Positions 10,358 to 23,008 are shown, counted from the first letter of the stretch. The stretch is 64,000 bases of DNA from Davidsoniella eucalypti (GCA_004009845.1 RMBW01000016.1:248001-312000); one strand, 5' to 3'. The notes: generated from the sequence alone by a model not told the origin. Program-made: numbers and translations.

Positions 10358-10939
10358 TTACGCTACAATCTTTGTAGCCAGCGCCAAAAGACGTTCACGT
10401 TCCCGCTCTTCGGCAAAGACTCTCCGGCTCATCTCCAGGACCATTTCGAAGCCTTCGCGGCCCTTGACGGCGTTCTCGTGGAAACGAGTCACAATCTGGT
10501 CCTCGATCTTGTTCTTGATGCGCTGCCAACCACCACAAAGCGCCGTGATCTTTGCGTCCTGGAGGAACTGCGTCTGGTGCTCGCCACAGGGCTTATACAC
10601 GACAGTCTCTTGAACATTGAGCAGGTTGTTCCATGTCAAGTTCTGCGAGACCATGGTGACTGTCTGGGCCTCGGGATCGATATAGCTGGCCTCGTACATG
10701 TGCGAGACCTCCATGCCACTGCCCATCAGAGTCTTGATCCATTCGGGCGCGGACTGCTTGCACGTTATGAGGCGCTCGGTACGCAGAATTCCGGTCTCGG
10801 GATCGACATGGCGCGAAAGAGTGTCGACGGCGATAACGTGGGAAGTTTTGTTGTTCCACGCGCCGTATTTCTGCCAATTGGCCGCGGAGACCTCGGCCCA
10901 GGAGTAGTTGAAGGTGACTGTATTGCTGAAGACCTTCAT
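10358..10939 (-). CDS. UPS2: PRELI/MSF1-family mitochondrial lipid-transfer protein (Ups2-like)
   Basis: A single-exon 193-aa protein starting MKVFSNTVTFNYSWAEV, the usual first strand of PRELI/MSF1 domains. The pattern SHVIAVDTLSRHVD, TERLITCKQSAPEWI and QNLTWNNLLNVQETVVYKP follows the family through almost the whole length, and the C-terminus has NKIEDQIVTRFHENAVKGREGFE. Family members pair with Mdm35 in the mitochondrial intermembrane space. Ups1 carries phosphatidic acid and Ups2 phosphatidylserine to the inner membrane. The HVIAVD..SR and ITCKQ pattern is closer to yeast Ups2/Msf1' than to Ups1, by memory comparison. There is no presequence, as expected for this import route. Confidence 0.88.
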   Translation of the reverse strand: MKVFSNTVTFNYSWAEVSAANWQKYGAWNNKTSHVIAVDTLSRHVDPETGILRTERLITCKQSAPEWIKTLMGSGMEVSHMYEASYIDPEAQTVTMVSQNLTWNNLLNVQETVVYKPCGEHQTQFLQDAKITALCGGWQRIKNKIEDQIVTRFHENAVKGREGFEMVLEMSRRVFAEERERERLLALATKIVA

Positions 10940-13073
10940 TGTATGTATCGGTCCGGTTCGGTTCGATGGCTATTGGTGTAGAGAAGATAACGAGAGAAGA
11001 AGAACGTAGTGAGAAGTGAGAGCTATCAAATCTGTGGTGTCGTTGCCAATAATAACAGCCCAATACAGAGTTCCCAAATTTGGCTAACCAGGGCACAGAG
11101 CACGAGCGGAAGAAATGGACAAGGCCCTGTATTTGTTCTTTGTTCGCTGCTGCAGGCTAGGGGTCGATAATTAAGATATTAGACCCAACCAGCGATAGTG
11201 CCAAAACCGAGGATTGACGAGAGTTCGTGAGATAGGTACGAGGCCGGGTTTGAGAGTGAAGAGAGGCAACGGGCTTGGTAGAGCGGAGGGGCTTGAGATA
11301 GAATATAAGCAATGGAGATAGCCCAGTAAAGGGGCTCTTAAGGAACAAAAGAAAAAAGGAAGCCCAATTTCCAGAACACAGCAAGAAGAACCTAAGCAAC
11401 GCCAAAAAATCGTGTTGCTAACCTAGCAAAGCCTCAAATTAAGAAGAAAAAAATGAATAAAAAATGAGAGGCTCAAAGGGTACAGGGGAGGGAAAAAATG
11501 GAACCAAGAAAAAACCTATGACAGGCTACTTACTTTAGGCTCGCTAGGATTGGCTTCGATACATCCTAATCTAGCAACTACCCAGCTATTCTTGTGCTTT
11601 GTCTACATGTCCTCCACAACTACAAAAAAAAGAAAGAAAAAGAAAAGAAAAAAACATATAGCTAAAAATGCAGGCAGGTTTTTGATAAATAAAATTCAGC
11701 CTGTCTACCGCCTATTGCCCAATTATTATAACACAGAAAACAGAAAGCAGAAAATATTCATCCAATAAAGTCAGATCGCTAAATCGAACACGTACTCACT
11801 CAGACAAAATCGACCAAGCCCTGCGTGAATCAATTGCATTTCGGATAATGAGCGGTAAACAGCACAGCGTTGTTAATATTGAAAGACATGTAGCAAGTAC
11901 AACTAACCATTACTGTAGATCTCACAAAAGCCCCTAGAACAACCTCGAAAATACGTTGTCTCTCCGCATATTTCGATCTATTTCCCTTAATTTTTTTTTC
12001 CACGAGCGTCGATTCTCCCTAGTTTCTCCGTTTCCACTTGTCCAGACTCTTTTTTAGCCACTAATACGAAAAAAAGCCGGCTTTTAGCCTTAAGCCCGCC
12101 TCAAGGATCTGTTGTTTTATCTTCTTTTTTCTATCTTACTTGTTCAGACCAAAGCAGAGTTTACTTAAAGTGCATGTGACAGCGGGTCTTGACATTCATC
12201 ATGTGAAAACCCTCATGTAAGTAGGGTTAAGAGGCCGCCCATCAATGGCGATGACGAAAAATATCTATGTAGACTTTACAACTAGCTCTATACTATCACA
12301 ATTGCATTCGGGATCATGTGGCGTCCAAATGTTATTCTAATTCAGTCGGCTGTGGTCTCTTTTGCCTTAGATTAGCGAACTCCTATATTTTACCCCCCGA
12401 TATGAACTTTTACATCGAAAACTCGCTTATAGATGTATTAGGTAGTGTCATAAATACAATCACCAATAAAATCCCAAGTGACTCACGGTTTAGGCTACTA
12501 TCTGAGATTCATACAGATTCCTGAGATCCTGACAAAAAAGAGCGAAGGATACCCCAATTCTCTTTTCTTATAATTCAGGCCCTATCAAAATTAATAATTG
12601 ATATTTTTTCTGCTCAAGACTACTTATACTATCTGATTTGCTAAAACTCGGACTCATAATACATATGTATTTATCCTCTGATGTTTGCATAGGACGGGCC
12701 GCCCCCTAACCAATCTAATGTTAGCCTGATGCCAGCCTTGGTAGGGTTACACGAACAATCTAGTCAAATGGATGTGTAGTGATATTGCCTAGATCCCCAA
12801 TGACATTAATATCTATTTGGGCACTGATAATCTCTAAGAGACTGTTATGGCCAAGGTTATTTATTCCCTTGTAAAGAGTGAGCAAAAACAACTACTTTTT
12901 TGATTGGTGGTTCTGATATATACTGGGGAATACTTCATCCTTCGTATCACTTGTTTCGTGTCAGTGTTTGAAGAATGGCAAGCTTGTGCTGTATCTTGGC
13001 TCGGCTTTGGCCTAAATTCTTTTTCTGGGTGCGGATAAATAGAATCGCCATTTGGCTCCAAACTGCTTATAGC
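10940..13073. other. 2.1-kb AT-rich intergenic region
   Basis: No gene is supported. Short frames in this stretch lack starts, splice partners and coding-like composition. Several A- and T-runs are present (for example around 11630-11660 and 11990-12000). It should hold the promoter of the Ups2-like gene and the 3' end of the aminopeptidase transcript. Confidence 0.4.
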
Positions 13074-14780
13074 TTAGTAGTCATCACCACGGCTAATAAC
13101 CTCCTTTACATTAGGGCGTAGTAAGATAGTCTACATTACCAATGTTAGTATTGGACGTACACAATAAAGAAAAATAGATAAAATGGAAGTATTGAACTTA
13201 CGTGCTCATACTGCGCGGTGTAAGAACCCTTCTTGTCGACTAGAGGAGGATACGCCTCTACAATGCCGGCGGAAACCAGATTGTTCAGCTGTTGCTTTGT
13301 TAGCTACTACCATCGGTAATGTCTTGTTGGTAGCTGGTTGCACTTACACCTAGAAGATACTTGTCTTGTCCTAGACGATCGAGGTAACGTCTGCAGAAAG
13401 GCAGAGTACCAAAATTCTTAGTGATAACATTGAGTAGCTGCTTTGCGGAGCTCAGTCTCAAAGGAACACCAGTGGCGTCGCCACGCTTAGCGTAGTGAGA
13501 CGTTTCCATGTCCTCGTGGACATAGCCGTTACCAGTGGAACCAAAAGTCTCAATAGCAAAGACATCACCCTCCTCCATCTTAGTAGTGTCGTTGCTCTTG
13601 ACAATGGGCACGCTCTTGGTACCGTGAATACTGTAGGGAAGGATAGTGTGGCCGTTCAGGTTACGGATGGACTTGACAGGGTAGGTAGTGCCATCTAGCT
13701 CAATTTCGTAGCTTTCCATGACTTCCTGGATATAGCCACCAATCTCGCCTAGACGAACATCAATACCGGCTTCTTTGATACCAGTGTTGGTGGCATCCTT
13801 GACAGCAGCAAGAAGAGGGTCGAACTTGTCCTCGAAGGCCATGGTAAATGCACTGTCGACAATCTTGCCATTGATGTGCACTCCAAAATCGACCTTCATG
13901 ACATCTCCCTGCTGTAGGACCATCTTGTTGCCAGCGTTGGGGGTATAATGCGCCGCGCAGTGGTTGATGCTCAGACCAGTTGGGAAGCCCATACCAGCAA
14001 TAAGCGCATCACCCTCCTCGAGACCCGAGTGGTCCACAAGTGCACGCACACTATCCTCGATGCCGTTCGCAATTTCAGTCAGCGTCTGGCCGGGCTTGAT
14101 GTTCTTTTGCGCATGCTGGCGGACCTGGCGGTGCACCTCGGCAGCTGCACGGTAGTCGGTCAGGAAATCAATGTTGATGTTATCGAGATGGCGCTTCTCC
14201 TCGTTAGTTGTGCGGAAACTGTTTTCGTTCAGGTATTCGCACTCCTCGCCCTTGGGGAAGTTGCGACTGGGGAAGAGAGCAGCAACGGGGACAGTCGGAG
14301 GAGTGGTTTGCTCCTTGGGGGTTCCCTTCTTCTTCTTCTTGGGCTTTCTCTTCTTCTTCTTCTTCGCGGCGCCAGTGGCAGCGTTACCAGCCGCGGCTTC
14401 ATTTTCACTATCGTCGCCGTCTGACTCGGCAGCTCCATTCGCAGTCTCGACGGGCTTAGCCGTGCTGTCAGTAACTATATGCGCCACAAAACAGTGTGTT
14501 AGTTTACAGCCCTTTTTGAGTGAACATTGCACAACAGCTGCAAGATGCAATTTTTTTGGTGCGAGAGTGCAGTTCGAACCAAGCCATTTAAACCCTAGCT
14601 AGTGACAGTGATGATATTTCGTCATAGCTAAGCCGCCGGCCCCCGGTTGCATCCCACCAAAAAAGCTATTCAAGCCTCTATATTTTTCTTGTAAAAAATA
14701 TAGGTTCTGATATTCTATTTTAAGAAGAGGGACTTACCGGACAGCTTCTCAAGCGCCTCGGTTGGAGCCTGCGCAGCCAT
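13074..14780 (-). CDS. MAP2: methionine aminopeptidase 2 (MetAP2)
   Basis: Four exons on the minus strand, 14780-14738, 14474-13348, 13288-13202 and 13130-13074, give 437 aa and an exact stop. The enzyme removes initiator methionine from nascent proteins in the cytosol. A Lys-rich block (KKKKKRKPKKKKKG) in the N-terminal extension is the ribosome-association type segment of MetAP2. The pita-bread metal ligands are visible: Asp in KVDFGVH, Asp in IVDSAF, His in LNGHTI, Glu in AIETFGSTG and Glu in AQYEHT. The last two exons are tiny (87 and 57 nt) and encode LNNLVSAGIVEAYPP and the conserved RGDDY end. The single-exon frame alone misses the start, the last metal ligand and the C-terminus. Confidence 0.95.
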
Positions 14781-15236
14781 TTTGTTGGTGTTTTATTCTG
14801 GTGAACCACTTGAATTTTGAGCTCACACAAGTACGTACAAAGCTGATAATAATAGAGGGGAGAAATTTCACCAGTCCATCCATGTGCATTCTGTGGCCAT
14901 CGCGATCTCTGTTGTCGCAAATATTTGCCGGCCATTTTCAGCTGCTGACACTTCTTGGCAGCTAGGGCGGGTGGAACCCTCGCTAAAACCTGCCATAGAT
15001 ATCAGAAGCCAAGCCCTACCCACCAATTTCAGCGTAGCTTCCTAAAACAAGAGAGGACGAAAAGACAATAATCGTACACAGCAAACCAATGTGTTTAACC
15101 GGCACACACAGTTTCATTGCATCATGCGGCAATTGCCTGTTGATAAAAATGCGCCAATGTCTCAGTTTAGTCTCAATCTAGTAGTTGTACATATACTCTC
15201 AAGGTTTGTATCGATACTGAACCCTAACAGCCCGTC
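14781..15236. other. intergenic region upstream of MetAP2
   Basis: A gap of 456 bp between the MetAP2 start and the stop of the AhpC/TSA gene. It should hold the MetAP2 promoter. No further gene or repeat is seen. Confidence 0.4.
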
Positions 15237-15993
15237 CTAAATTACCGCCTTTAGTACTCCACGCAGGCTCTCAATTTCTGCATGATCTCTGGTCGTGCGC
15301 ATTCTGTGGCACCAAGTAACCTGTCTCGTAGTTTCAACAGTCTCAAACATGAATTCTCCGCCAACCTGTCTATGATCCCCAGACTTTAGCGCCAGACCGG
15401 TGGGGATTTGTTTAAGTCCCTGTATGACGCTTGAAACGATAGAAGTAGCCATGGATGCTCGTATATACTTGGGCTTTTCGCCTAGCATCAGAGTCTTGAC
15501 CATATCGAGTGAGTCGAATACTTTGCGTTCTGGATCCGTGTATAGAGGGTATTTACAACCAGTAGCCTCAATGTACATGTCGATAAGCTGCGGATCACCG
15601 CATCCAACTATCACGATAGCCGTGCCCGCAGGAAGACTTTCCTTCTTGATTTCATCCTGGAGCGAACGAATATACTCCTGGCAGTTCTTTTTTTTTCATG
15701 AGTGACATTAGTAGGAATACCTAAGAGGGGAGGAACAAGGCATCATCACTCACACCACAGAAGAAATGGCGGACAAAAATCACCAGAGTACGCTCTGCCG
15801 TGGACGAAATCGCGCGGAAAGTATAAACTGTGCCCTCGCGATCAAGCAGTGTCAAATCCCCGATTTTTTCGATGATATCCTTCGCAGGGAGGTTGTCGTT
15901 TGTCGCAACCTGGCCATCGAAATTTTGGGGTTTCGTCGTATCGATAGAACCCGTATTCTGACTTGTGTTGGAGTCCATTTCGGTATTAGCCAT
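15237..15993 (-). CDS. AhpC/TSA-type thioredoxin-fold protein, PRXL2-like
   Basis: Exons 15993-15754 and 15686-15237 join to 229 aa. Splicing rebuilds the active-site-like motif FFCGNCQEYIR, a CxxC at about residues 79-82, as in the AhpC-TSA_2 (PRXL2/FAM213) family. Other family marks are the strand TLVIFVRHFF, then GTAIVIVGCGDP and CKYPLYTDPERKVFDSL. These proteins are predicted redox proteins, and the substrate in fungi is not known. The first 45 residues are polar and probably disordered, with no targeting signal. The 67-nt intron has a good TACTAAT branch site, but the acceptor AG is preceded by nine A instead of pyrimidines. Confidence 0.85.
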
Positions 15994-17152
15994 GATTAAG
16001 ACGAAAAGAAAAATGTGTGGTGAATCTATTGAAGCGAAATCTGGATGATGTATTCAAAAAATTAAATGGAATGAAGCCATTGGATGATCAAGGAATCCAG
16101 AGTGCAAGGCCATCACATGATCTGGCACAGTTTTGACCGAAACCACAAAGCGCACACATGAAATGAAACAAATCGTACAAAAACGGGCGCCAAGAGAATG
16201 ATAAAAAATGCCTTTGCCAGATACTGATGTATGTAAGCAAGCACAGTGATTGACTGTATAGTAAGCTATATAATTCGTATCATACAATATCTGAGGTCAC
16301 GCATGTCTTACAATCTTGAAATGGTAACGCTCATTGCATGCAATATGAACCATAATTCAGTGCATAGATATTTACTGCCATGTGTCTAGTATATAACTCG
16401 AGGTGTAATTTCCTGTGTTTTAACTTTGTTGTTGTGTGTGTAACCCTATCATCTCATTGCGAAGCCATGAACTGAGTATCACTTTGCTTCACAGTGGGTA
16501 TGAGAGAATGCCATAGAATATCAAAACAACAACGGAACTTGCAGATTGTGCAAGACCACTTGATAGTTGTGTTTTCGTCACGTGCTGTCACTACACAGGC
16601 TGCCGTTCAAAGAGATGGCGCAATACTCAGAATCCAAATTGTTGAAAATATCTTTCGTCATGCACACGTACCTTCCATGGTCGATCTGGATATCGTGCCC
16701 TATTGGGCACTTGGTATGCCTAATATCTCAATAAGATCATGAAACTGGCAAGAACCAGGCACTTTGGACCCGAAGTGAAAGTGAAAGGAAGATGTGGCTC
16801 AGGCAGAATTCTCTTTTGCTGTCAATCTTCAATATTTCCATTTCATGTCAATTCCCTCTTCTTGCTTCATGACATCTTCATTGCTGTTCTATTCACATCA
16901 TACAACCTCGATTCTTGATAAGAGCAACCGAATCACTACGTCCTTCAACTAGCTAACCATTGACACTGCGTCAAAGCCCACTCACGTTGTCTCTGCTATC
17001 TATCACCACAGCTAGACAATCTATTGGATAATGATCTAATACATGTAAAAGCAAACATTTCCGTAAGTAGAGAGACATGGTTAGACATGATATGCCTACA
17101 CAATTAAGCCAACCCTGGAGCAAAACCACCAGAATGAGTTCAACAGCTAAAT
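15994..17152. other. 1.2-kb divergent intergenic region
   Basis: Separates two genes transcribed away from each other. Short frames inside (for example around 16.5-16.7 kb) show no domain or splice support. Nothing else is recognised. Confidence 0.4.
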
Positions 17153-18956
17153 ATGGCAGGAACTGCAGCACCTTCCTCGAGTCGAGAAACGGAAAAGGCC
17201 GCCACAATGGACTGCCCAAGCCTTGAAAAAAAAGAACATGTTTCCTCTGACAAAATACTTGGCCAATGTTGCTTCATTGCCAGAATTCTCACGCTTTCCG
17301 AGGCCGTCGAAATTGCCAACGCCCTTGATCTTAGCGACACCGAAGATTCGTGCCGCCAGCATCACGAGCATCAAATCGAGTGTGCTGAGTGTGGATATCC
17401 TTCTTATCCCAACGGTAGGCATCCCCAGTCGATATTGGAAGCCTTGCGGTTTCTCAAGACCGGTCTTTTCAATACTCGCCAAATAATCACGGCCGCTACC
17501 ACGATGTCATTTGGTTTGATTGCTCGTCTGGAGTATTCCGAAAGGGATCTGGAGTCTGTCCATCCCAACCACGACCCCATAGGGGGGGGTGAGGATGATG
17601 AGGTAGGTCCTTGGACGTATGGCGTTGCTGCTGCTCCGAACAGTACAGTTCCGTGGGAGTCGGCTACAAAGCCTCCTCTTGTCAAGCGTACCGGCCGCGA
17701 TAGGCGGGTTCATGATGCTGGATATATCCCCGCACACACCAAGTTGCACTACAACGAAGCAGTCCACAAGATGCTCATCGGCGATCGGGATGCCAAGACA
17801 TTCATCATTGGAAGTCCGGAGCGTGCTATCCCTCATCCTGCTGCTATGAAAGAAATTCGGAACAGTGTAGAGGCTCGCAAGTACTACGACAAGTATTACA
17901 GGCCTAATCGCTCGGAACAGAAACCTACCCCAAAAAGGCGCTCGGCGTTGACTGAAAATGATTTTGCCAAAATCCATGTTGGGCCTAAAGGTATGTCGCG
18001 CTGTTTTTTTGAGGAAGCTGACATGAGACATTAACTTAATTTTTAGATCCCGATACCGACGAGCCAGAGACTACTTCTAATCTTTCAGAGCTTCTGCAGC
18101 GTAAGAATCAATCCAATTCATCTTAAACAGTGACTATAGAGTCAAGATGATACTAACGGGTTTATAGAGGCGTGCACCGATCACGCGATCTGCATATACG
18201 TCCAAGCCCTTGAACAACTAAAAGGCGTTCGCGGTCTCAGTAAAGCACACGCACAAAAGTCTCGCCTGGTAGTGCAAGCAGTGGCCATGAATCTTCAAAA
18301 ACTCGAACTCGTCGACCCAAACCTAGGCAAGACGGTGCTTGAGCACAACAACACGGCTATGAAGGCTTCCGCCGCCGATAATCTCTCTCGCACTGCCAAC
18401 GATGCCATGGAAACCCCGTACCAACGCCGTGTTACGCTCACTGAAGCTGTCGAAGCATTTTTGGGAAACTGTGACGATATGCAGAACAAGGCTGTTCGTA
18501 TCATCCATGATCTCGGCCAAAATGAACGACTGAGAAATCACGTTCTTGACAAAATCAAAACGGAGACACAGTCAGGCCAAGACACTAGCGTGTCTAGATC
18601 CCGTGAGCTTTTGGCTCATATCATCGACTCTGAGTTCTTGGACAAGGAACTTAATCGCCTTGCTATGCAGACTTTAGAAAGCCTGAAAGAGCTCGAAAAT
18701 GTGAGTTTTTATACTAGTTGTCAAGACAAATGGTGCCATCTATTATTTCAAGATGATGTTCAAGATTTGTCTACATATTATCATCAGCTGCCCATGTATA
18801 TGTATCGAAGCATTCTTATCTATAATTCTCACCTTTCTTTATTCCATGATATTTTGCTCTGATTTTACTAACGTCTTTCTACTATAGTGTCATGTTGGAC
18901 AGTCGCAGGCTCGAGTTGCTACGATGATACACTCTGTATTAACAAACTACTTGTAG
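17153..18956 (+). CDS. hypothetical protein, 497 aa, four exons
   Basis: Exons 17153-17990, 18047-18100, 18168-18700 and 18888-18956 keep one frame to a stop. The introns have normal ends, with TACTAAC branch sites in the second and a TACTAAC-like site in the third. The first ATG is used; Met19 at 17207 is an alternative. Near residue 65 there is a Cys/His-rich patch, CRQHHEHQIECAECG, that could bind a metal but matches no finger I know. The C-terminal half is helical (LTEAVEAFLGNCDDMQNKAV and neighbours) and may form an alpha-solenoid or a protein-protein module. No enzyme motif, signal peptide or membrane segment is visible. I do not recognise the family; the spliced structure and coding composition make it a real gene. 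Confidence 0.75.
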
Positions 18957-19275
18957 ATTAGGAATTGTAGACAGATATCAGCACTATTCATGTGTTGGAT
19001 TATGTTATTGTAAGAGTATTGTACGATTAGATAGATTCGAGCTACATAATTCTAATTTTTAATGGAGAAATCCCTTGATGGATGGTGGCCTTTGGGGGTG
19101 GATTCTTCAAGCTTTTGTTTTATTTAGGCTTTTTGGGGATAGCTAACTGAAGGTGTACCCAACTGCTGTGTTTAAAAAAGGACTATTGATATGAACATGT
19201 ACAATATTACAATAGCTTTTGGCCGATAGAGAGTCCGCGAAGATAAAGACCTGCCAATTCAAGATCAAGGCTTAT
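18957..19275. other. convergent 3' intergenic region
   Basis: About 320 bp between the stops of two convergent genes. It is AT-rich and presumably holds both polyadenylation regions. Nothing else is seen. Confidence 0.4.
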
Positions 19276-20501
19276 TTATTCTTCGGCGACAGTCACACCA
19301 AAGGGATGCTCTGTCACTCCATACATGATGTTGTAAAGGAGAGTCTTGATCTTTTCAGTTATGGGGGCTCCCTTGCCATTCTCGCCAACTGGAGCAATGA
19401 TGTCCTTGTCTCCATAGGTGATGGTAGAGATGGCACAGACGAAGTACTACGAAGTATATTAGTAACAGTCCTCAGAACGTCTCTCGTCAGCCAGGGAAGT
19501 GAAGGTGGAAAACTCACGGCAGTTCCGGAAGCGAACAGTTCCACCAGCCGGCCATCGGCATATGTCTCGGCAACCTCTTCCATGGTGAATCGTCGTTCAA
19601 CAACCTCAAGCTCATCAGCTAGATGCGTCTTTGCCAGATCTATGACGCCACTCCGCGTAACACCCGCCAGAATCAGTTTGTCATCCAGGGGCGCCGTGAC
19701 CAGCTGTGTCTTGCCCTCCTTGGTCTTCCACACGACGAAGAAATTACTAGCACCGGCTTCGGTACAGTAGCCTTCCGGTCCGTACAGCCAAAGGACCTGG
19801 TGGTAGCCGCGCTTCTTCGCCTCGTTGGTCGCGAGAAGCGATGGGCCGTAGTTTGCACCGAGCTTGGCATAGCCGAAGCCACCGACCCAGGCGCGCACGG
19901 TGTCGGAGGGAGACGTAAGGAGCTTCATGCCGCCGAGCGGCGTATCCATCACGGGCATGTAGGACAAGATGATAAAAAGAAGAGCCTCTTTGGGGGCTTG
20001 CACTCCGAGCTGGGGCTGAGTGCCGATCATGCTGGGGCGAGCGTAGATGAAGCTCCCCGGCTCACTCTTCGGCAGCCAGCGCGGGCCATCAACAGCGAGC
20101 AAGGCATACAGCAGCTTCTCAAACTCGGCGGGCGGGAACGTAGGTAGCGAGCCACGGGCACACGAAACATTCATGCGCTCGGCATTCTTGGAAGGACGGA
20201 ACAGACGGATCTTGCCGTCGAAGCCACGGTACGCCTTGATGCCCTCGAAACACTCGGTGGCATAGTGTAGAACAGAGGCGGTGGGCATCAGAGAGAGCGG
20301 GCCGAAGGGTTTGAGCTCTGGGGCTTCCCAGCCGGCGGCTTCGGTCCATCTTGCGGTGATCATGTGATCACTGCAGAGCGTGTTGTTGCCGACATTCCGC
20401 GCATCGCGGGCTGGCACGACGCCGGGTGTTTGGACCTTGGTGAAGGTGATCTTGGAGGCATCAAGCTCCCGATAGGTCGGCGATGGTGCGGAAGAGGACA
20501 T
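19276..20501 (-). CDS. branched-chain amino acid aminotransferase
   Basis: Exons 20501-19518 and 19446-19276 give 384 aa. This PLP enzyme (fold type IV, class IV) exchanges the amino group between Leu/Ile/Val and 2-oxoglutarate. Seen motifs are CFEGIKAYRG, RLFRPSKNAERM, FIYARPSMIGT and the Schiff-base lysine in GFGYAKLGANYG. The sequence continues with GYCTEAGASNFFVVW and LAGVTRSGVIDLA. The 71-nt intron follows SGTA, and the second exon restores the family end (ITYGDKDI...MYGVTEHPFGVTV). The N-terminus (MSSSAPSPTYRELDASK) lacks the amphipathic Arg-rich presequence of mitochondrial forms, so a cytosolic isoenzyme is inferred. Length fits the family. Confidence 0.95.
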
Positions 20502-20955
20502 GGTGGAAGGGTTTCGGTAGTATCTAGAGAAAGAGAAAGGACGGGAAAATAATGGGAAAGACTGAAGTCGAAGCCTATGTGCTGCGCTAGACAGTCAAAG
20601 CAAGACAATGGCTCTGTTTTGGGACGGGATGATGAATAGGGCGATAAGCTTGATACTACAAGGTGGATACGAAAAGTGTCACGATGGGCGCTAGTTCTTA
20701 TATACTTCACAATCTCGCAATCTCACAGTCCTAGTCAACGCTCGCTTGGATTCGGCATTATTCTTCTTCTCTCGTACATAGCCCGTTCCGATGAATCATC
20801 GCCCATCCCCCCTCCCCCTGTCTCCTGTCTAACGCCGTAGGAGCTGTTGCGTCGATTCTGTTATCTCCATGGTCGTAGCACATGTTCAAAGTGCACTAAT
20901 CTGGATTGCTGGTCGCTTTTTTGTTTTCTTCTTGACCATGGCGCCAGTAGCACAT
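20502..20955. other. upstream region of the aminotransferase gene
   Basis: A 454-bp stretch with pyrimidine-rich tracts (about 20750-20830), typical of a fungal promoter and leader. No other element is recognised. Confidence 0.35.
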
Positions 20956-21319
20956 CTAGATTAAAGTGTTGGTCGCAGTAAGAGTCAAAGGCTCGGGGTC
21001 TCCAGGAACGAGCGCCTTGACTACATTTTTAGCCAGCTTGCCATTTTGCGGCGTCGTCGATAGAAACTTCTATTAATTAATGTGTAGACTGTAGCAGCTC
21101 AAGCATCGAGATAGAGTTAAGAGTCATTAGTTGCCTTTTCACCACATCACTGACGATTTCGGCATTGGTCCCTGTATGTTCCCCAAACATAAAGCCGTAT
21201 TAGTACATGAAGCTTATCGTGTAAATGCCCTTTTTGGGGATTTATCGTAGCTGTGTCTAACTAGTATGCGCTGTAGCCATAGCCAGCATACCAGCCAAGT
21301 ATTGGTATTGGTCGGTCAT
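20956..21319 (-). CDS. putative small spliced gene, about 52-56 aa
   Basis: A possible three-exon gene on the minus strand: 21319-21292 (MTDQYQYLAG), 21171 to about 21143 (TNAEIVSDV), and 21069-20956 (KFLSTTPQNGKLAKNVVKAL, then PGDPEPLTLTATN and a stop). The first intron has GTATGC, a TACTAAT branch site and CATACAG. The second donor is uncertain (GTGAAA at 21142 or GTCAGT at 21154), and both keep the frame. The last exon looks strongly protein-like. I do not recognise the family and there is no signal peptide. It could also be the tail of a longer gene whose earlier exons I misread. Confidence 0.4.
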
Positions 21320-23008
21320 TCATTGGCCAATTTCCACGGTTTACATGTCACGAGGTCAAATTCGATCGGACTGGCCCTGATAAAACCCCCCCGAAAAAGG
21401 CAGTTAGTTTATTGTGAATAGGCTGGCTATCAACGGGCTTGGATCTTGTAGAACAATAACAATAGACCTGCTTTATACAAAGAGAAGGGAAATAAAAGGC
21501 TTCTGGAATTTCGCATCAGGCGCTACGCAAATGACCGAATTAAACACGGTTTTCCGACCCCGAAGAAAAAAAATAGCAGGCAGGATTGTCGTACTCTGCG
21601 CCTTTCAACGACATTTGTTGCAGCCAAGGAGCCATCCCTTCCTTGATAGTCAGTAGCTAGTATCACTGATGCTCCGAGATAGCTGGCCAATATGTACAGC
21701 AAAACGGATATGACAGCTATTTGGCTTTGTAATACAGCCTTTCCTTTCCTCGTTTCGGAGTTGGCCGCCGACAATGACCGACATTGATAACTTGAAGTTT
21801 CATCTTGTTATATTCTCATAAAGCAGCTACTTGGACCTTATACCACCAAGAACAACACAACAACCCTGATTAAGCGTAACCCTTGAGATCTAACAAACCA
21901 TCAAACATCACAACGGGAATATAACATCCAGCTGGAAACCTATGTAGCAATTAATCTAACAGCCAATTGACGAATCAACGAACCTGACCATTCGTCCGTC
22001 ACTAGCCGAAGATATGCGGCCCCGTTCCATCTAAAGCCACCAAAAACCCCGTCCCCGGAACATACAGACACGTCACGAAACGCCTTGGTTTTCACACTAC
22101 AAATGCAGCTTAAATAAACAGAGATCATTTACCAAAGAGTACAGTATATAAAAATAAAAGCTCCTGCCAATTTATGTAGCCGAATAGACGCCTCTCTTCG
22201 CTTTATCATGTCATCTTTTTTCTGCACGGACCAGACGAAGCTGTCATAAGCCGGAGCAAACGAAAAGAGAAAAGAGCGAAAGATAACATTCTTCGTAACC
22301 CTAGCTTGATCATGTGCGAAGTAGTTAGGCTATTGAAGCTATTTTCTTTGTCCGGTTGATACATAGTGTTGAATAGAAAAGGACATTTACAATCAATTTA
22401 CAGGGTGACGGACATCTATCCAGTATGATGCATTACTTACCAAATATTGCCAGGCATATCCAATATCTTTGCCATGTACTATGAATGGTGTTGCTTTATA
22501 CGCTGGGTGCTTGAAGTAGATTGGTTTTCCCATAAACAATGTGTTCTTGGGCAAATATTTGTTGTTGGGATGAAGAGGGTCGGTGTCAACATGAGATTCT
22601 TGAATATCTATCTACAATGAAATTAAATGCCCAAGATTGTGTGGCTATAGCGCAAACTAGAATACTTCCATAGCTGTATGGTCCTCACACTAGTCCTCTT
22701 TTTGAATAATTTATTTCTAACTAATAGCTCTGTTTTGCCACCAGAAATGGTAAGCTATCTATATAGCTACCAAGCTAGCAATCAGGTATTTATAGTATCA
22801 AAACACACAATTTTTTTTGAACCCTCACTGTAGTACAACATAGCTACTGCTCATTATTACATCAGCATCATCACTGGTCACTCTAATCAACGAACATGTA
22901 TGCGGGTATTTATATAGTTTTTTTTTATCCTATGATTATTTTTTATTCCCTAAACATGAAACTCGCACACGTCTAAACTTGTAAATCTCAAAGCTTAGGA
23001 AGATAAGT
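21320..23008. other. 1.7-kb AT-rich intergenic region
   Basis: No coding exon with splice or start support was found. The part 22.1-23.0 kb is strongly AT-rich with several T-runs and likely contains the aldolase 3' end. No repeat family or RNA gene is recognised. Confidence 0.4.

Noticed and set aside
16494..16742. Frame in the 16-17 kb gap as a gene
   Set aside because: No splice sites, domain or coding-like composition beyond chance.
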